The notes under the pieces: generated by a model
The model's database searches: none
Told to the model about the DNA's origin: nothing
The model's input: the letters and a program-made list of their open reading frames with translations, nothing else
Origin: Plantago major
Lineage: Eukaryota; Streptophyta; Magnoliopsida; Lamiales; Plantaginaceae
NCBI GenBank assembly: GCA_026545765.1
Contig: CM048844.1
Span: 6,326,524-6,390,523, forward strand
Length of the DNA stretch: 64,000 nt
Reading direction: 5' to 3'
Position numbers and translations under genes: made by a program
In this document: positions 45,790 to 60,026 of the stretch, piece after piece
How positions within the stretch are numbered: the first letter of the stretch is position 1
Layout: each line of letters begins with the position of its first letter

Positions 45790-48222
45790 CAAAACAAGAA
45801 GAAAAAAAATTAAATCTTCAACGAATATCTTCCTTCCATCCTCCATCCATGATTATTGCAATTTACTTCCACATCACGATTCACAACCCATCAAGATATA
45901 TATATTGACATGAAATACAATGACCATAGTAAGCTACTTAATATTCAAACATATGACAACTAAATCACCCAATATTTTATATCTCCAGCTCACATCAATA
46001 AAACAAACAAAAAAGAGTGGAGAAAAGAACAGGAGGAAATCCATCCTCAATATTCAAATAGAATGCATCAGCTCTAAAGGCATCCACAGCATTGTAAAAC
46101 CCTCTAAAGCTCCAAAAGAATTTTAAACAACTGTAACTCAATAACAAACTAGAAAATTTAACAAAGTTTATAACTACAAACCAATCTATATAATCTATCT
46201 ATCTATATAATGTATTATACTAAACAAAAAATGATTGAAGCCATTCTAAGGTGTCCACCTCAATAAATTATTTGGCAAAATGGTGAGCTATGATTAGTCC
46301 ATCCTTTTCCTACATGTTCAAATCCTTTATTTTGATTGGTTCATTCAAATTCAAATAATAATGCTGAGAATTGATGAGAAACGTTTATGTGAATATTTGG
46401 TAAACATATTAAACCAATTATTCTATCATAATTGTTCTGATTGTGTCATGTTGCATTATTTTCTATTTCCCATCAATTTACTTAATGTGTAATTCATTCC
46501 AAGATAATGCATATAGAATGAATTTCGATTTGTGGTGAAAAAAATAGCTTACAAAATCACCCAAAATTATACATGTACAAGTATTCACCAATTTTTTGTA
46601 TGCAAAAATGATAGGACCATTGTTTCTTCATGAATTTATCGACTCATTATTCTTTATTAACTTCAATATTAAGTTTTACACTTTATCAACTTTCTACCAA
46701 TTTTTGTTCAATCTGTATTATTTCTACATATTATAGAAAACATTATAGGCTTTTGGAACTATTTGAAAAATATATGATGCTTTGCAATTTGCTATGGCGT
46801 ATATTAAGAATAAAGAATAATTATAAGCTGATTAGTTACAAAGTGGAATTTATGTACTATATAAATAAAGAAATGATATAAAATGAATTAAAAAAAGAGA
46901 TATAGGTTGATAAAGTTGTAACTATGAGTATATGATTATGGCACACCGAACAAAGAATAAACAATCTCACATATACATAAAAATTACACATTTTTTTACA
47001 TATATTTTTATCTTTGATCATTATTTGAACTTTTTGCCTATAACTACACAACAACCCTAATTTCTATGAAGTTCTCCGAATAGAGGGGTAAAACAGAATT
47101 GGAGGGTAGAAGTTAATAATTACCAAAAATATAATAATAAATGTGTAGCACGACTAAAATTGCAAAATGAAATATTTTGTCCAGAACGAATGGGGTATTA
47201 AAATACGTGAAAGTATTAAAACATGTTAATTTGAAGTTTGATGTTATGTCAAAGTAAAAAAGCTGTTAGATTTTTGAGCTTGGAGCAGAGGTTGCTTTTA
47301 TATGATACTGGTTTTTTGGTTTATTCTTGATTTTGATAAGTGTCATTATGTGCAATTTCTCATATAAAAAAGTGAAGATTGCATGTAATTATAAATAAGG
47401 GAAAAAAATCACTGTGTATGATCTGGTTCCGGCTCAACTAATTAATTCATGTCGGGTCTCTTACTGGTGTGCATAGGATCGGGCCCAGGTCCTATATTTG
47501 AGATCCTATTAAGGTCTGGGTTTGGATAAGACCTTAGCCAATAATTGAGATAAGTTGGCTGTAATGCACTTCATCCGTTTGATCGATGGAGAGCTTTATT
47601 ACTTTGCACATTTGTCAATTAGGTGACTTCCTTTCAGTGAAGGCTAGCAAATTATCGATGCCAGAGTAATTTGTTCATTTTTGCATTACCCAATTGTATA
47701 ATCCAAGTTATGTCAATCCATGTTTTTTACTTCCAAATTATCATTTATTTCAATCTTATTGTTTGAGGAAAAAATGTTGAATTTGATTTAATTTATGTAC
47801 TTCAATCCTCAATAGTGAACTCATTATTTTTATTTGATTTAATAACATCAAGTTAGATTATTTACAAAAAAATCACGAAAAGTTTTTTATATGACATGTT
47901 GGCTTGGTGTGTCAATCCATATTTTTTTTATTTCTAAAATTATATTTTATTGCTATCTTTTGTTTGAAATAAGAAAATGAGATAATTATATATGCCCCCT
48001 CTCATGATGCCCTTCGCACATTTGGATACCAATTAATTGAACAATTACATTTAAGTCCATTTAGTTGTTTTTGGGTTGACCAGCTTATAAGTTACATCAT
48101 CTTATTTACAAACCAAACAGGTCCTTACCAATTGTTTCTAAATACACCATTTAATTAAAAATAAAACAATAAGTATGTACATAATATATAAACAATATCT
48201 TCAATCCCGAAAGATGGTGTAA
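45790..48222. other. Gene-free AT-rich region
   Basis: Short open frames at 45920-46126 and 46630-46881 are compositional. There is no recognisable protein, RNA gene or bounded repeat. Confidence 0.6.
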
Positions 48223-48418
48223 GGCTCTGTTCTCTTCAACTGCAATTTTATGAACTGAACTGAACCGAATTGTAGTATGAAATATAACTAAGCAGAAATG
48301 AACTGAACTGAACTGAATGGAACTGAACTGAATTGTAGTATAAAATATAACTAAGTAGAACTGAACTGAACTGAATGGAACTGAACTGAATGAGTTTTAA
48401 GTTGAAGAGAACAAAGCC
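48223..48418. mobile_element. Tourist-like MITE copy B (196 bp), intact ends
   Basis: Terminal inverted repeats GGCTCTGTTCTCTTCAACT and AGTTGAAGAGAACAAAGCC differ at one position and are flanked by TAA at 48220-48222 and 48419-48421. The interior is almost entirely GAACT/GAATG pentamer repeats around two AATTGTAGTATGAAATATAA-like cores. A TAA duplication fits PIF/Harbinger (Tourist) mobilisation. Confidence 0.88.
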
Positions 48419-50163
48419 TAACCCATATCGAAAAGCAACAAACAAACCCAGAAACTTAGCAATCAAAGCAACAAACAACCCAGAAACATGAAGAATTTGA
48501 AACATAGCAATCGAAGAACAAATCTTCAATATCCCGGAAAACATCAACCGGAAGTTCAACATGAAGAATCGAAGCCCAGAAACACCGAAAATTGAAGCCC
48601 ATAAATGTCAAGAATCGAAGCCCAGACCTGAAGAATTCAAAAATTGAAGAATCGAATCGATACCGAAACTTAAAATTTTGAAATTGATGAACCGAAGCCC
48701 GGAAACGTCAAGAATTCGAATATTGATGAACCGAGTCGAAATCAATTGGGGATCAGACTTGAAGAATTCAAAATTTGGAATCTTTTTCAAATTTTAAGAT
48801 CCAAATTTAGAGTCTTATTTCGAATAATTGATTGTCATGTGATCGATTATATGTTCGTGAAGACTAGGATTTCATTTTGGTTGAAATTGGTTGTTTATTG
48901 AATTCAATTTCGAAAAACCAGGGACTTAATTGAATATTTTAGAAACTTGAAACCTGTGCTTTTAAGAATTAGAGTTGTACCAGGGATTTAAATTGCAAAA
49001 TGAATTTTGTTGGAACTTCTGATATCTTTCAATTTGGCCCAGGAATAGTTTTTTTATTTGCTTAAGTTCGAAAATTCGTGTACTTTGATGTAATTGGTTT
49101 TTATCGAACGGGACTAGGATGTTATTGTTGAGCTAATTGGTAGCCATCTGCAACATTTGAATCTAACAAGGGTTCCAAATGTAATTTAACCTAAAAATGT
49201 TAAATTTGTAAAATTACTCTTTTTTCTTAGTTTCATAACTTTAATTCCGGTTTTAATATACATTGTGAACATGTCACTATGATTTTTACTGATATCAACG
49301 AGTTCGACTATACTTTTATGATGCCCAATGAAGAATGAGATGATTATCGAATTAAATTTGTAAAAATCTTTCATGGGTCTCGACACATTCACTATTTTGC
49401 TTGGACCCCAATCCATACTCTACACTAACTGTTAATTATGAGCATGTATCTTAAGTTGGCCCTATATGTGTCCGAGGTTTATCCAAATTCTGATCCATAC
49501 GAGAACCCATGAAAATGTCCAAATTAATCCACGAGGATTCTTTCTGTTATTCTCTCATTCCTACTTTGGTCTTCTTTCTATTATTCTCTCTTTTCTATCC
49601 CTAAAGGGCTTGACTGTGTTGTTAGTATGTTTTACTACGTTTTCACCATACACGTCGAGTATCGACGGGTCAGAAACTAGTAGCATGATAATAGAAACAC
49701 TTCAAGATCTAAATAAAATAATGGAGAAAAGATGGGTTGCTGAAACTGCAGTTTTTTAGTCTTAGAGCTGAGGACAAACGGGCAAACACGCATGTAGTGA
49801 TTTGAGCATATAGTCTGATGCAACAGAAAGCCAAAGCCTAACTATTTTCCACACCGGTTAGTTAGTTTCTCATAAAAATTAACTTGGTAAACAGTTTCAA
49901 GCTTCTACTCACAAACTTATACTTCTCCAGACTGCGCATCTGCAAACGATTTTTAATTGTCAAGCAATTTTCGCGCACACTAAATAATTTCTAAAAATCT
50001 ACTTTACAGTCTTCCTTCAACTTCACCATTTCTCAAAAAGCTATAGGGAACAGGCAAGTATATAGGTATCTCCTAAATCAGAGACAGGGATGAACTGTTA
50101 AGATGTCACCTGTTGATGTGGATATGGTAAGCCCCGTCAAGAGGGATCACATTTTAGATCACT
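48419..50163. other. Intergenic with degenerate GAATCGAAGCCCAGAAAC repeats
   Basis: 48430-48760 repeats short blocks such as GAATCGAAGCCCAGA and GAAGAATTCAAAAATTGAAG at irregular spacing. No gene is recognised. The last few hundred bases before 50164 would be the 3' UTR of the next minus-strand gene. Confidence 0.5.
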
Positions 50164-50811
50164 TTAAATTTGGAGATCTGCAATCCAGGATATGAGATCA
50201 TCAAGTGAAGCATCCTTGATATCTTTCCATGCTCTAGAATCATCAGAAATGGGATTTGTCGGCTCCAAACTACTTTCCAAAAGGGCCGCCTTCAACTTCA
50301 CGACGAGAACATCCTCCTCGGGAGGAATATCCAAATCCCATACCCTGAATATGTTGTATTCAGTGGATTGATCGGGTTCAAATGGCAGAAAACCCAAGTC
50401 TGTCTCCAGATCACTCAACCCAAGATCTTTTAAATTCTCATTGTACGTAGGGAGGAATACTTCTTCCATCTTGTGCCTTGACCAGAAATCACCAACTATG
50501 TCACTATTTACAGAATTATCAGCCTTTGGTTCTTCTACTTCCTTGCTAAGAGCTGTAATACTAATGTCTGTTTTACTTGAACCTTGTAAATCATCCATCG
50601 CTGTTTGAAAAAAAATCTCCTTATTTTCTTGTTTTCTGTTGCTAGTTTTCACAGGAGTGTCTTTAAAAGAATTCCAGTTTATGTCTGATATTTCAGGATC
50701 TTTGGTCAGGCAAGAATCTGCCCAGGCAACATCTTCAGCTGAAAGCTCTGATTCTCCCCGCCCACCGTAGATTGAGCCTTTTATACAAGGCGGAGAAACA
50801 GAATCTTCCAT
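50164..50811 (-). CDS. Conserved-looking acidic plant protein of unknown function (last exon)
   Basis: Open frame of 215 codons from the ATG at 50811 to the stop at 50164, ending LDDLISWIADLQI. The product is acidic, with a Cys/Gly-rich start (SPPCIKGSIYGG), a LSAEDVAWADSCL segment that may be helical, and a C-terminal block rich in Leu, Asp and Glu (DLGLSDLETDLGFLPFEPD, then IFRVWDLDIPPEEDVLVVKL). A splice acceptor (TTTGTGACAG) lies just upstream near 50817, so this is probably the last exon of a longer gene or the first coding exon after a leader intron. Even, varied composition and the lack of stops favour a real protein. I do not recognise the family. A further open block at about 51050-51170 could be another exon, but no consistent junction was found. 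Confidence 0.65.
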   Translation of the reverse strand: MEDSVSPPCIKGSIYGGRGESELSAEDVAWADSCLTKDPEISDINWNSFKDTPVKTSNRKQENKEIFFQTAMDDLQGSSKTDISITALSKEVEEPKADNSVNSDIVGDFWSRHKMEEVFLPTYNENLKDLGLSDLETDLGFLPFEPDQSTEYNIFRVWDLDIPPEEDVLVVKLKAALLESSLEPTNPISDDSRAWKDIKDASLDDLISWIADLQI

Positions 50812-50817
50812 CGCACT

Positions 50818-53800
50818 GTCACAAAACAACAACCATGGCATAAAATGTCAAAAAAGCTGGTTGATCAAATTTGACCCAGAACTACATAATATTTCACGAC
50901 AAATAAAGACATTACGAGTTTTTATAACTCAGACTATATAAGAAAATTCATAAAAAAACAATTTGAGTGAGATTGGACAGTATCAAAACATAATTATAGT
51001 AACATGAAGAGAAAATGGAAATGCAAATAAAGTGATCTATTACTACAGATCATCATTTTTGTCTCTTCTACCCAAGGCACTTTGAAGTTCTTCGAGATCC
51101 GTTGTAATATTTCTCCGCCAAGAACTTTCGTTTCCATCTCTGCTTGTCGGGAATCTAAATGTACAGAATTCGCCATTAAAGACTATTGAAAAAAGTTTCT
51201 TCCCTTAATCCATTTATTAACTTATAAGATAGGAACTCCCAACTAGGCCAGGAAAAGGATTTTATATATAATAGTAATAGAAAGTCTGACTATTTATCCC
51301 ATTTTTCATTCTTCTTTACTCTTCTTTATAAGACAAGTACACCTCCAAGAACAACTAATTCTCGTTTCCGTTTGCAATCATTTATTAATTTGGCTACAAA
51401 GAGGATTCACTTCTGGATAAAAAGATCTTCTCGCGTATTATTTCTAATTATTTCTATCAGAGTCAAGAGGAAACACGACCTTAACCAGGCTAAGTAGATC
51501 TTCGAGACTAGTACGAATTCAGATTTCTTTATTTATTTCATACAAGTCGCACTATAGGTCAACCCAAGAGTCATCCTTCTCGTCGTCTTCATCTTCTGTT
51601 TCCTTTGTTCCAGGAATTAGGAAAGATAGTTGTGGAACACCAACAGGCATAATGGAAAGGAAAACAAAGATAGTTGTGGAACACCCACTTTGATGTGGAA
51701 ACGTAAGAACTTTATTGTCGTTATAATATTTCAACTAGGCCTGTAGTTACAGAATTAATACACGAATCAAGATCGAGAGAAGGAAGTTTTCCAACCACTA
51801 ACTCAAACCCCATTGTGGAATTCGACTCAGCAGAATAGGGAGGTACGTGTGGCAGAATGTGCCAATCTGGTATTTCACAATAAAGTGATAAACATCATTT
51901 TTTTTTTCCATCATCTATGATTGAGTTGCGAAAACTTCTGGATAGGTATCCTACATCAAAATGGAACACAGCTAAAATAAGACGGTCAAGTTATTATCGG
52001 GTTTTAATTAATAATAGACACTTGATATTACCTAAAAACGAAAACTGTAGAAGTATCCTTTACTCCCTCCATTCTCTTAGAAGGTCATCCAAGATGACAA
52101 AAACTTGAGTTAGATTGTATAACAATTAACACAACTTAAATATTAGGAAAACCACACCACCATTCAACCAAATATTAACCGCATTCCCCTAATTTGCACA
52201 CACCTCATATACTAGGCCACCCTCCAAGTCATCAACTATCCAAGTATTAGGTGCATTCCCTTAATTTTTCATACGCCCAACAGTTGGAACATCAACAAAT
52301 GTTATTCATCATCAAGATTAAGAACATGGGAGTAAATATTTAATACAAGTTGTAAGTTCATAAAGAAGCAAGATCAATTGTCTAAATTAAGATCTCTGCA
52401 AACTCTTGTAGTAATATGAACTATGTCACATGTATAAGAAAAATACAATATACTTGATAAAAACAGGTTATGGTTACTGCAAAACATTAACTGATTAATC
52501 AATATAAAGGTCTATTGGCACATAGTCTCATAAGTTCACCACATCTGTAAGGTGATGATGAATATAAAAGGATGTTCACTAGAATCGAAGAAAACGAAAA
52601 CGAATCATGAAAGGGAAATTAATGAACTGATTCGAACCTTTCAATTTGATCCATTTCTTCAATTTCGCCCATTGTTTCCATCTTCTATGCGTCGTGAACA
52701 GAGCTTAATATATGGAAAACCCAAAAGATTTGCAAGTGTTGCAGCGAATCCAGAAGACGCAGAAGGCTAGAAATTTTGCGGCTGCGACCTGAGAATTAAA
52801 GATGATGAAATCTGAAAAACCCTAATCACGGAATGAATTGAAAATTTGAACGTTTAATTAGTAATGTAGCAGATCGAGTTTTATCCACTTAAATCCGCAG
52901 ATTTGGTCCATATCCAATCTGGATTATTGGATAAAAATCATCTGGACGAATTTCAACTTTTAAACGGATCGGATCCGTACCGGATTTGCAAATCCGGTCC
53001 ATTTTGACAGGGTGATACAATAATGATTTTTGTAGTGTTCCAATGATCTTCAACCAAATTTCATCTTCTTTCTGAATTTTCACAAATCTACTCACGTTGT
53101 GCAAGTAGGCACATCTACAGAAAGAAACTCCATGTCATCTGGTATCAAATGATTAGGGATAAAAATTTGGACAGGTCAGAAGGAGCATTTCAGTTCTTCG
53201 ATCTGTTAAGTGCGTGAGGAGAAAGGAGAAGAGATGGAGTAATGATTTTTAGCGAAAATTGACAGGTTAGTTAGAGAATTGGATTACACTTTACACTCAT
53301 GTAATGCTGGAGATTTCGACGCTATTTGTACTATGCAGTCTTCACCCCGAAATTACACGTACACGCGCGATTCATTATTCACCCGTCATTAATTGCTAGA
53401 CGTCTAGAAGTACATAATCTACATAGGTCGATTTCATAGACTTTCCCAAATACAATACCAATTACATAAAATCTGAGCAATAACACGGTATGTTTTGATA
53501 TGTCGCATGTATTCAAGTTAAGTCAATTGAACTGGACGGTTACCCCCCATCGGATTGCAATCCAATTGATCCGATCATATGAGAAGATTTTGTTCATACA
53601 ACAACACATAATATCATTAAATTAGTATACACAATAATTAAATATGCACCGATCAACTCATCTTATTATACATCTACTTGGAAACATCACTAGGTCCACT
53701 TTCATGTTCAGTTTCAAAACATAGATAGATCTGAAAATTTATCGATTCATCGTAGAATGCTAGGTTTATTGTGTAACAACTCACCACTTGATGGTCAAAA

Positions 53801-54750
53801 CCCGACCCATTTGAATGGTGGCGGTTTATGTAGGATTGGATCACATACATCTTTTAGGTGAACTCAGATTTGTCTTGAGCTTGAGACAACGTATACTTAA
53901 TTTTACAACAGCCTAAAGTTAAGAATGAGGTCATACTTATACATATATCAGTGGTTATGGCATGCGGCACTCGTGCGCATATTTATAGAGTGAATGTTAT
54001 CTGATTCAATAACTAAATTAAATATTTTTTCTATAATCATTTTAGAAATTTTTTCAATATTATTAAAAGACATTTTGATGGCTATTCACCAACTTTTAAA
54101 TGATAAAAAATCCAAATGAGATTTAATAATGATCATCAAATTCATTAGAAATGAAGATAATATTCAACATAAATTTGAGTTAAAGTAGATGGAGAAGTTG
54201 AAGAAGTTATTGGTCCCTGACTAACCTGTATATCTTCCATTTTAATATCACGGTGCTCTCATTGAGCATATATGACGGGGTAATTATGTCACGGGACGAA
54301 CCATCCGTGCATTTTAGGTTCAGCAATTCAGATGATCCATTTGCATGCCATACTATGCAACTACCGACTTTTAATGGAAAGAGGCATTAACATTTGAATT
54401 GACTGACTTATCTATGATTTGAATCACACGTCTCACTAATATGGATTAAAATCTCAATTTTTGTGTTCATCTCGGGGATTGAAACATTTTTTCACTTTTC
54501 ACTTTTAAATGGCGTGCAGTACGACTATAAAGCTCACCCAGATAGATTCTTGTGCTAACAGTTTATTGTTTCGAGAAAATTACACAACATTATCCGGTGA
54601 TAATTGACTGGGTAGCTAGTCTGGCGATTTCTACAACAGCACCAGTTTGATAAATTCTCTCATTGCTAATTGACTCTCCCGTAGTCTGTAGACGTCTTCT
54701 ATCTGAAAGAATATGTGATTCTAACATCTAAAAGAATGATAAATTAACTC
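50818..54750. other. Mostly gene-free; possible exon remnants and Stowaway-like debris
   Basis: Minus-strand short open frames near 51050-51170 (Arg/Asp-rich tail ALGRRDKNDDL) and 51552-51660 (PGTKETEDEDDEKDDSWVDL, then stop) look like C-terminal gene ends, but no upstream exons were found. 52059 to about 52335 starts TACTCCCTCCATTCTC and ends ACATGGGAGTAAA, a decayed Stowaway-like pair. 52880-53010 holds clustered GGATCC/AAATCCGG-type inverted repeats. Confidence 0.45.
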
Positions 54751-57700
54751 TCATCCCATTGTTACAGCTTTTTTAAGTTTCAATAGCCACAGTGCGACCA
54801 GCATTCCAAACAATCGCGCTTCTAACACAAGTTCTTCAATTCCCACTACAAACCTTGAGAAAATCGACCTGCTCTGCAGCAATTTTGCCTCAATAACTGC
54901 TTCAGAAGATATTCTTCCAACAATGAAAAATGACTCTAGGGGTGATCCTTGCACCTGATTAATAGGAGTTAACCGTCAGAAAAAGATATGAAGTAAGTTC
55001 AGAAATGGATCAATGACCAGGGACAATATACTTTGGTTTGTTGCAGCACGAACTTAATCACATAGTGAGTGCACTAATGTCAACTAGACTGATAGATTTC
55101 TAGTAGGAAGTAAACAGAAAATTAAACTCATGCGGAGGCAAAAAATTGTTTAAATTGTGTTTATAATCAACATCCGGGATTTAAGGCAGGAGCATGTACA
55201 AGCAGTCTCACTATACAAAGTTGAAAAAAAAATTAACATACCAGTGATTTATTAACAGCACGCAAGCAGTCATTCGTTTTCAGCATCAACAGGATAACAC
55301 GAGGTAGTCTCCTGAGAAGCTCGGTAATTTCAGGAAAATACTGAGAAGCGTACATCTGCAAACAATACATACATGAACCTTGAAGACTTCCATTAAAAAA
55401 AAAATCTGAAATTTAGAGCACAAAAATCCAGCATGCAGTCACCTGCAGTTCGGAACGATCACTATCAGTGCCCTTAACAACCAAATGATCTACTGCAGGA
55501 TCAATGACTCTCTGCCAAGGCCTCATTGTAAGAATACCAGCAAACAATTCATAAAGATCCTCTCCAGCACCTAATTTCACACTATATTCCTTGATTGCTT
55601 TGGCATCAGAGAAAATTAAACCCTGCCACACACAAAGGGAGTTGTACCTATCACCAGATGAATCAGTAAATAGATACCAGGAGTTGGAAAAAATATTCTG
55701 AAGACCCACCTTCCATAATGAAGCATAATTTATTCGCGTCAAGGGGTCAAGCTCCTTGTACAAACCATGGTCCAAGAGAACCAATTGTGGTTTTTTCTTT
55801 CCTGGGTACGAAGAAGGTGAAACAGAGTCAGAAAAAATAAACATATCCATTACAGATTGAACAATTTGCTAAGAAGTTAGAAGTCGGATCGCAGCAATTA
55901 GTTGCTTCATTGGTGACCTAGAAGTCAGGGGTCCAGACTTAGGAACAGCCTCTTTACAGAAATGTAAGGGTAAGGTGATGTATAATGTGTGCAGTGTGCC
56001 CATGGCATTTAGCACTTATAAGCTTCACACTTTAGGTTTTTGATACATTCTTCTAAGGTTCACCACATGAGATCACAAGTACCTTTCCTGAACCTAGGAG
56101 CAGGAACAAGGATAAAAATCGTTCAAAAGGTATATCACAATAATCAGCCAAGCAGCTTAATTTTTGTTTGTCCGGATTCATTTAATCTAGTTAAGTTAAA
56201 CATGAGGGCTTGCTCTATTACAATCAGAAGCAAGATAACCTTTTGAGCAATTATTGGAAAATGTTGCATCTCACACAACCAACATAAGGAAGAACTTACA
56301 ACACCATGGGATACTCATTACAGCTTCATATTATATTATTAGATTAGATGACATCGATCAACTATGTACATAAAAGGAGTGAAAAGGAGCATCTGTGCAA
56401 ATGGTAAACAGAATTATAAAGAATCCAGAAGATGACTCACCAAAAATGTTCCAATTACCAGTAGGTAAAGGGCGAACTAGCACATTTGCAGCATGTGGAT
56501 CACAGTGCACAAAACCATGTCTGAACATCATCTCAGCAAAAGCCTGACTTAACTGCCAAGAGCAAACACAGGCTTAGAATAACCAAGAAAATACACCCTC
56601 AAGTTGGCATACAAATTCTCAAGGAACCTAAGTTAATATCAATCCGTTGTTCTAATCCTGCTAGTCTTCGATTAGCTCATATTCAAGATTGGGTTGGCAG
56701 TTACCAGCAACATTTCAGACTTTTGACAGTATGAGTACGACCAAGATAGAAGGTATAAATGAGACAGAAACTAAGAAAAGACAATCCGAAGTTGGAAGAT
56801 ATGTTTAAGAATCGAAGGATTTAACTGTCACACTGAATTGCCAAGAAAAAGCATAACTTACTAAATTTGAAACTTCAGTTGGTCGAACTCCTAGCTTCTG
56901 AATGGTCGCACGATCATTTACTAGTGCTCCGTCAATATATTCCATCACCAACAACTTAGAGGTACTTAATTCCCAATATACTCGTGGAGCATAAATATAT
57001 CGTGCAATTTGAGGAGAGAACCTCCGAAAGTTATCCATACACTTCACGCTATTCTTGGCCTCAATCACGAAATCTAATTCCTGAGAAGATCATAGAAATG
57101 TCCAAAAGATTTGGTTACTGAAATTGGTGAGTAACACCGAAAGTGAAAGTCCCAACTTTTATCACTTTTTAAAAAATAACAATTTTCTCATACAAGCAAA
57201 ATCATAGGGGGGTGCAATTATGAGCAAAGTTGAAATGCACATTAAGCAGGTGCCTGGAATATCATTTTTTCAAAATATTCAGTGTGAGGCAAAACGGAAA
57301 CCAGAAAGAGAGATATGAGTGAAAATAGCATGATTGTGCCAAAATCGATGCAGATTGTCCACAGACACAGAAAAAAGTATTCATAGTCAACAATCTCAAA
57401 ACAAACAGAAAAGTTGATGGTGAGCAACAAACCTTAGGTAAACTCTCCTTCACTTCATCAGTTAACCACCTAGAAAATATTTAGATAATGTTTTATCAGT
57501 GGTAATTAAACAGCATAAAGCATAACACAGTGCACATAATGCATGATTCACCATTTTAAAAAATTTAAATGGGGCCTAAAGATTTTATCAGCTGTGAAGG
57601 TAAGAAACTTCGAAAATAAATGTCCATAAAATTCTTACAGAACCTGTAATCAAAAGAAGGGAAAACCCAATGCAGGGTGTTTACAATTAACTCCACAGTA

Positions 57701-60026
57701 GCATAATCAGCTGCTGTTGTGTCTGTCATGTGAGTATGCTGAACCTGTTGTGGATAAAATAACAATTACTTAAGTCAATATTTACGTTTCACAGCATTAT
57801 TCATTAGCAAGAAAGTTGGAAGCTGTACCTTCACAGCTACTTTTTGTCCATCGTGAGTTCGCGCAACATGGACCTGTGCTAAAGAAGCACTTGCTATAGG
57901 CACATGATCAAATTCATCAAATATCTGTCAAAAAGCATGCTTTAAATTAGCTGTCTGAAATTTTGTTAACTTGGATGGTAATGAATAGTTGTATGAATAC
58001 CCTTATTCAAATAACACTTACTTCCTCCGGTTCACCTCCAAGCTCTTTCTTGACAACTCCGCGCACTTGTTCATAAGAAGAAACTGGACACCTATTTAAC
58101 ATTGATTCTCTCATTATCTGGACATACTCGTCAGGGACCAAGTATTCCTGAAAAAAAGTAAAATAAAATTAAACAAGGAACAGTGAAGCTCTGATTGTAA
58201 TTATTAAAACTGAAAATATCAACATGACAATGGCATTACCAATTGACTAATATGTTGACCTAGTTTTATGTATATGCCACCATTTCTAAAGCAAAGTTCT
58301 TGAAGCCTGATTGCACTCCTGGTGTGAACTTCCCGCTTAATTCTTGCTCTTTCAGTACTACCCTCAGGCAATCCCCAGAGGGAGTATTCATAATCTGAGA
58401 CGAAACCAGAACTTATCATGAATTTAAGAAAAAAGCTTGAGCTATGAGGGAATCATTTAGAAAACAAAAAACAATAACTATAGCAGATGGAGTAAGCTTG
58501 AAATCTATTCAGTTCATTATCTCTAGCTACACTCATAATTTCAAGCTCAAATTCCGTTCAACATATATACGCTCATCAAGCCTGAGGTTATGGTAATAGA
58601 TTAGCTTCTCTCCAATTTAAGCCTCCCAAACTTAGGCATTCATTACTGCAGCTAAACATATGAAGTATCTAGGTTGACAAATAGTGCCGGAGTAAGAAAG
58701 TTCTAGAGCAGGGATACTACTCCGGACAGCTCTACTGGTTCCTCCTAATTAATCGCTTTGAAACTTTGAACCCTTGTACACTGAATGAGGTCAGCCAGAT
58801 TTATCAGATGGAGTTAGATAGACTTTTAAGCATGCTCGGGGTTGAGAACGTTGTCATATTCTTATATTTACCTCCTTTCCACAAAAACAATCAACTTAGA
58901 CATATTATCTCCAACAGTTACCATATCTAACGGAACTTGGTCAAAAGTAATGATCCTCTGTTCTTACATCTAAAACATACAGCATTCCAAGGATTCTACC
59001 AAGAACATTGAATCTTGTTTTTGGAGTCAGTAGCAACATCCTCCACCTTACCAATCGGTTTCAACAGCAAACGATTTCCCAGAAAGTGGGGCACCATTTA
59101 GTAACTAATTTCTGATAAACTGGTCACAAACCATAATGCAGTCCATATATTCAAGGAAAGTACTTATCATAGCCATATAACCACAAGCAATCAGAGGGGG
59201 ACAAGCCTTCCAATTTGATATTCCCAAGGGAAGCAGTTGTAATTACATTCGAATCTGAACAGCATAACCACCACTGAGAAATTCAATATCAAACATAAAC
59301 CTTCCCCAGGTTAGTAACACCTCATTGTCCTAAACCAGCATCTCTCTTCAAAGTCAGTTCTCCAAAAGTAACATTCAAGTAAATCTCGATCCATTCCCTC
59401 CCAATCCGGTCGCCGTGTATCTTAATCAGCACTAAGTGGCACTTGATTCTCCAGTCAAACACATATTTACATTCCATACTATTAATCGATCATCAGGATA
59501 CTTGGTAATTCCAGACAAACTCATAAAGCATTTGAGATCATTCCAATCTCTTAGGATATAATTTCTCAGATTACACTTCCGCTGATCCTTAGTTTTCTAT
59601 ATATGTAACAATCGTAGCTAGAGTTTCTCCACCTACATGCGAAATCCCCAAGTGCAAAACCAAAATTCAGATAGTCCTGATTCCTGACCCCTAATTTCCG
59701 CACCACCTCAATAATCCACATAAAATATACACGCTGAGAGTAAAAAAACAAACCGAGACCGAAAACAGCGAATCTAATGGACAGAAAAGTAAGAAATGAG
59801 CTACTGCACTAGTTGCAGAGAACGAAATGAGCTAGAATTGGAGTGTACCATATACGATGGCAGCTGCGGTAACGGCGTCGCGGAAGAGACGAATAGGGAC
59901 GGCGGTTGAGAGCTTGAGAGCGGAAGCAGGGTCTTCGGAGATCGAAATTGCCGCCGCTCCGGCTCCAACTCCGGCAGCCGTCGTAGCCAGCAACAATTTG
60001 GCGCGCCACATAGATCTGGCCGCCAT
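54751..60026 (-). CDS. ATH9: ABC1/UbiB-family atypical protein kinase (ATH9-like), twelve exons
   Basis: ABC1K (ADCK/UbiB) proteins are atypical kinases of mitochondria and plastids linked to quinone metabolism; this one resembles Arabidopsis At2g40090. Exons (minus): 60026-59849, 58394-58240, 58147-58022, 57924-57829, 57744-57644, 57469-57433, 57080-56862, 56552-56441, 55801-55710, 55622-55443, 55355-55242, 54954-54751. Phases agree throughout, giving 537 aa. The N-terminus is Ala-rich with few acidic residues ([20 protein letters not shown]), compatible with organelle targeting or a membrane helix. Family motifs: the K-x-GQ motif ([11 protein letters not shown]), ASASLAQVH (Ala-rich loop), VAVKV (nucleotide-binding Lys), [10 protein letters not shown] (catalytic loop), LLDHGLY (metal-binding Asp), and the [20 protein letters not shown] helix region. 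The C-terminus [10 protein letters not shown]...[10 protein letters not shown] matches the family end. Exon 57469-57433 is a 37-bp micro-exon that automated prediction could miss. No lesion is seen. Confidence 0.93.
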
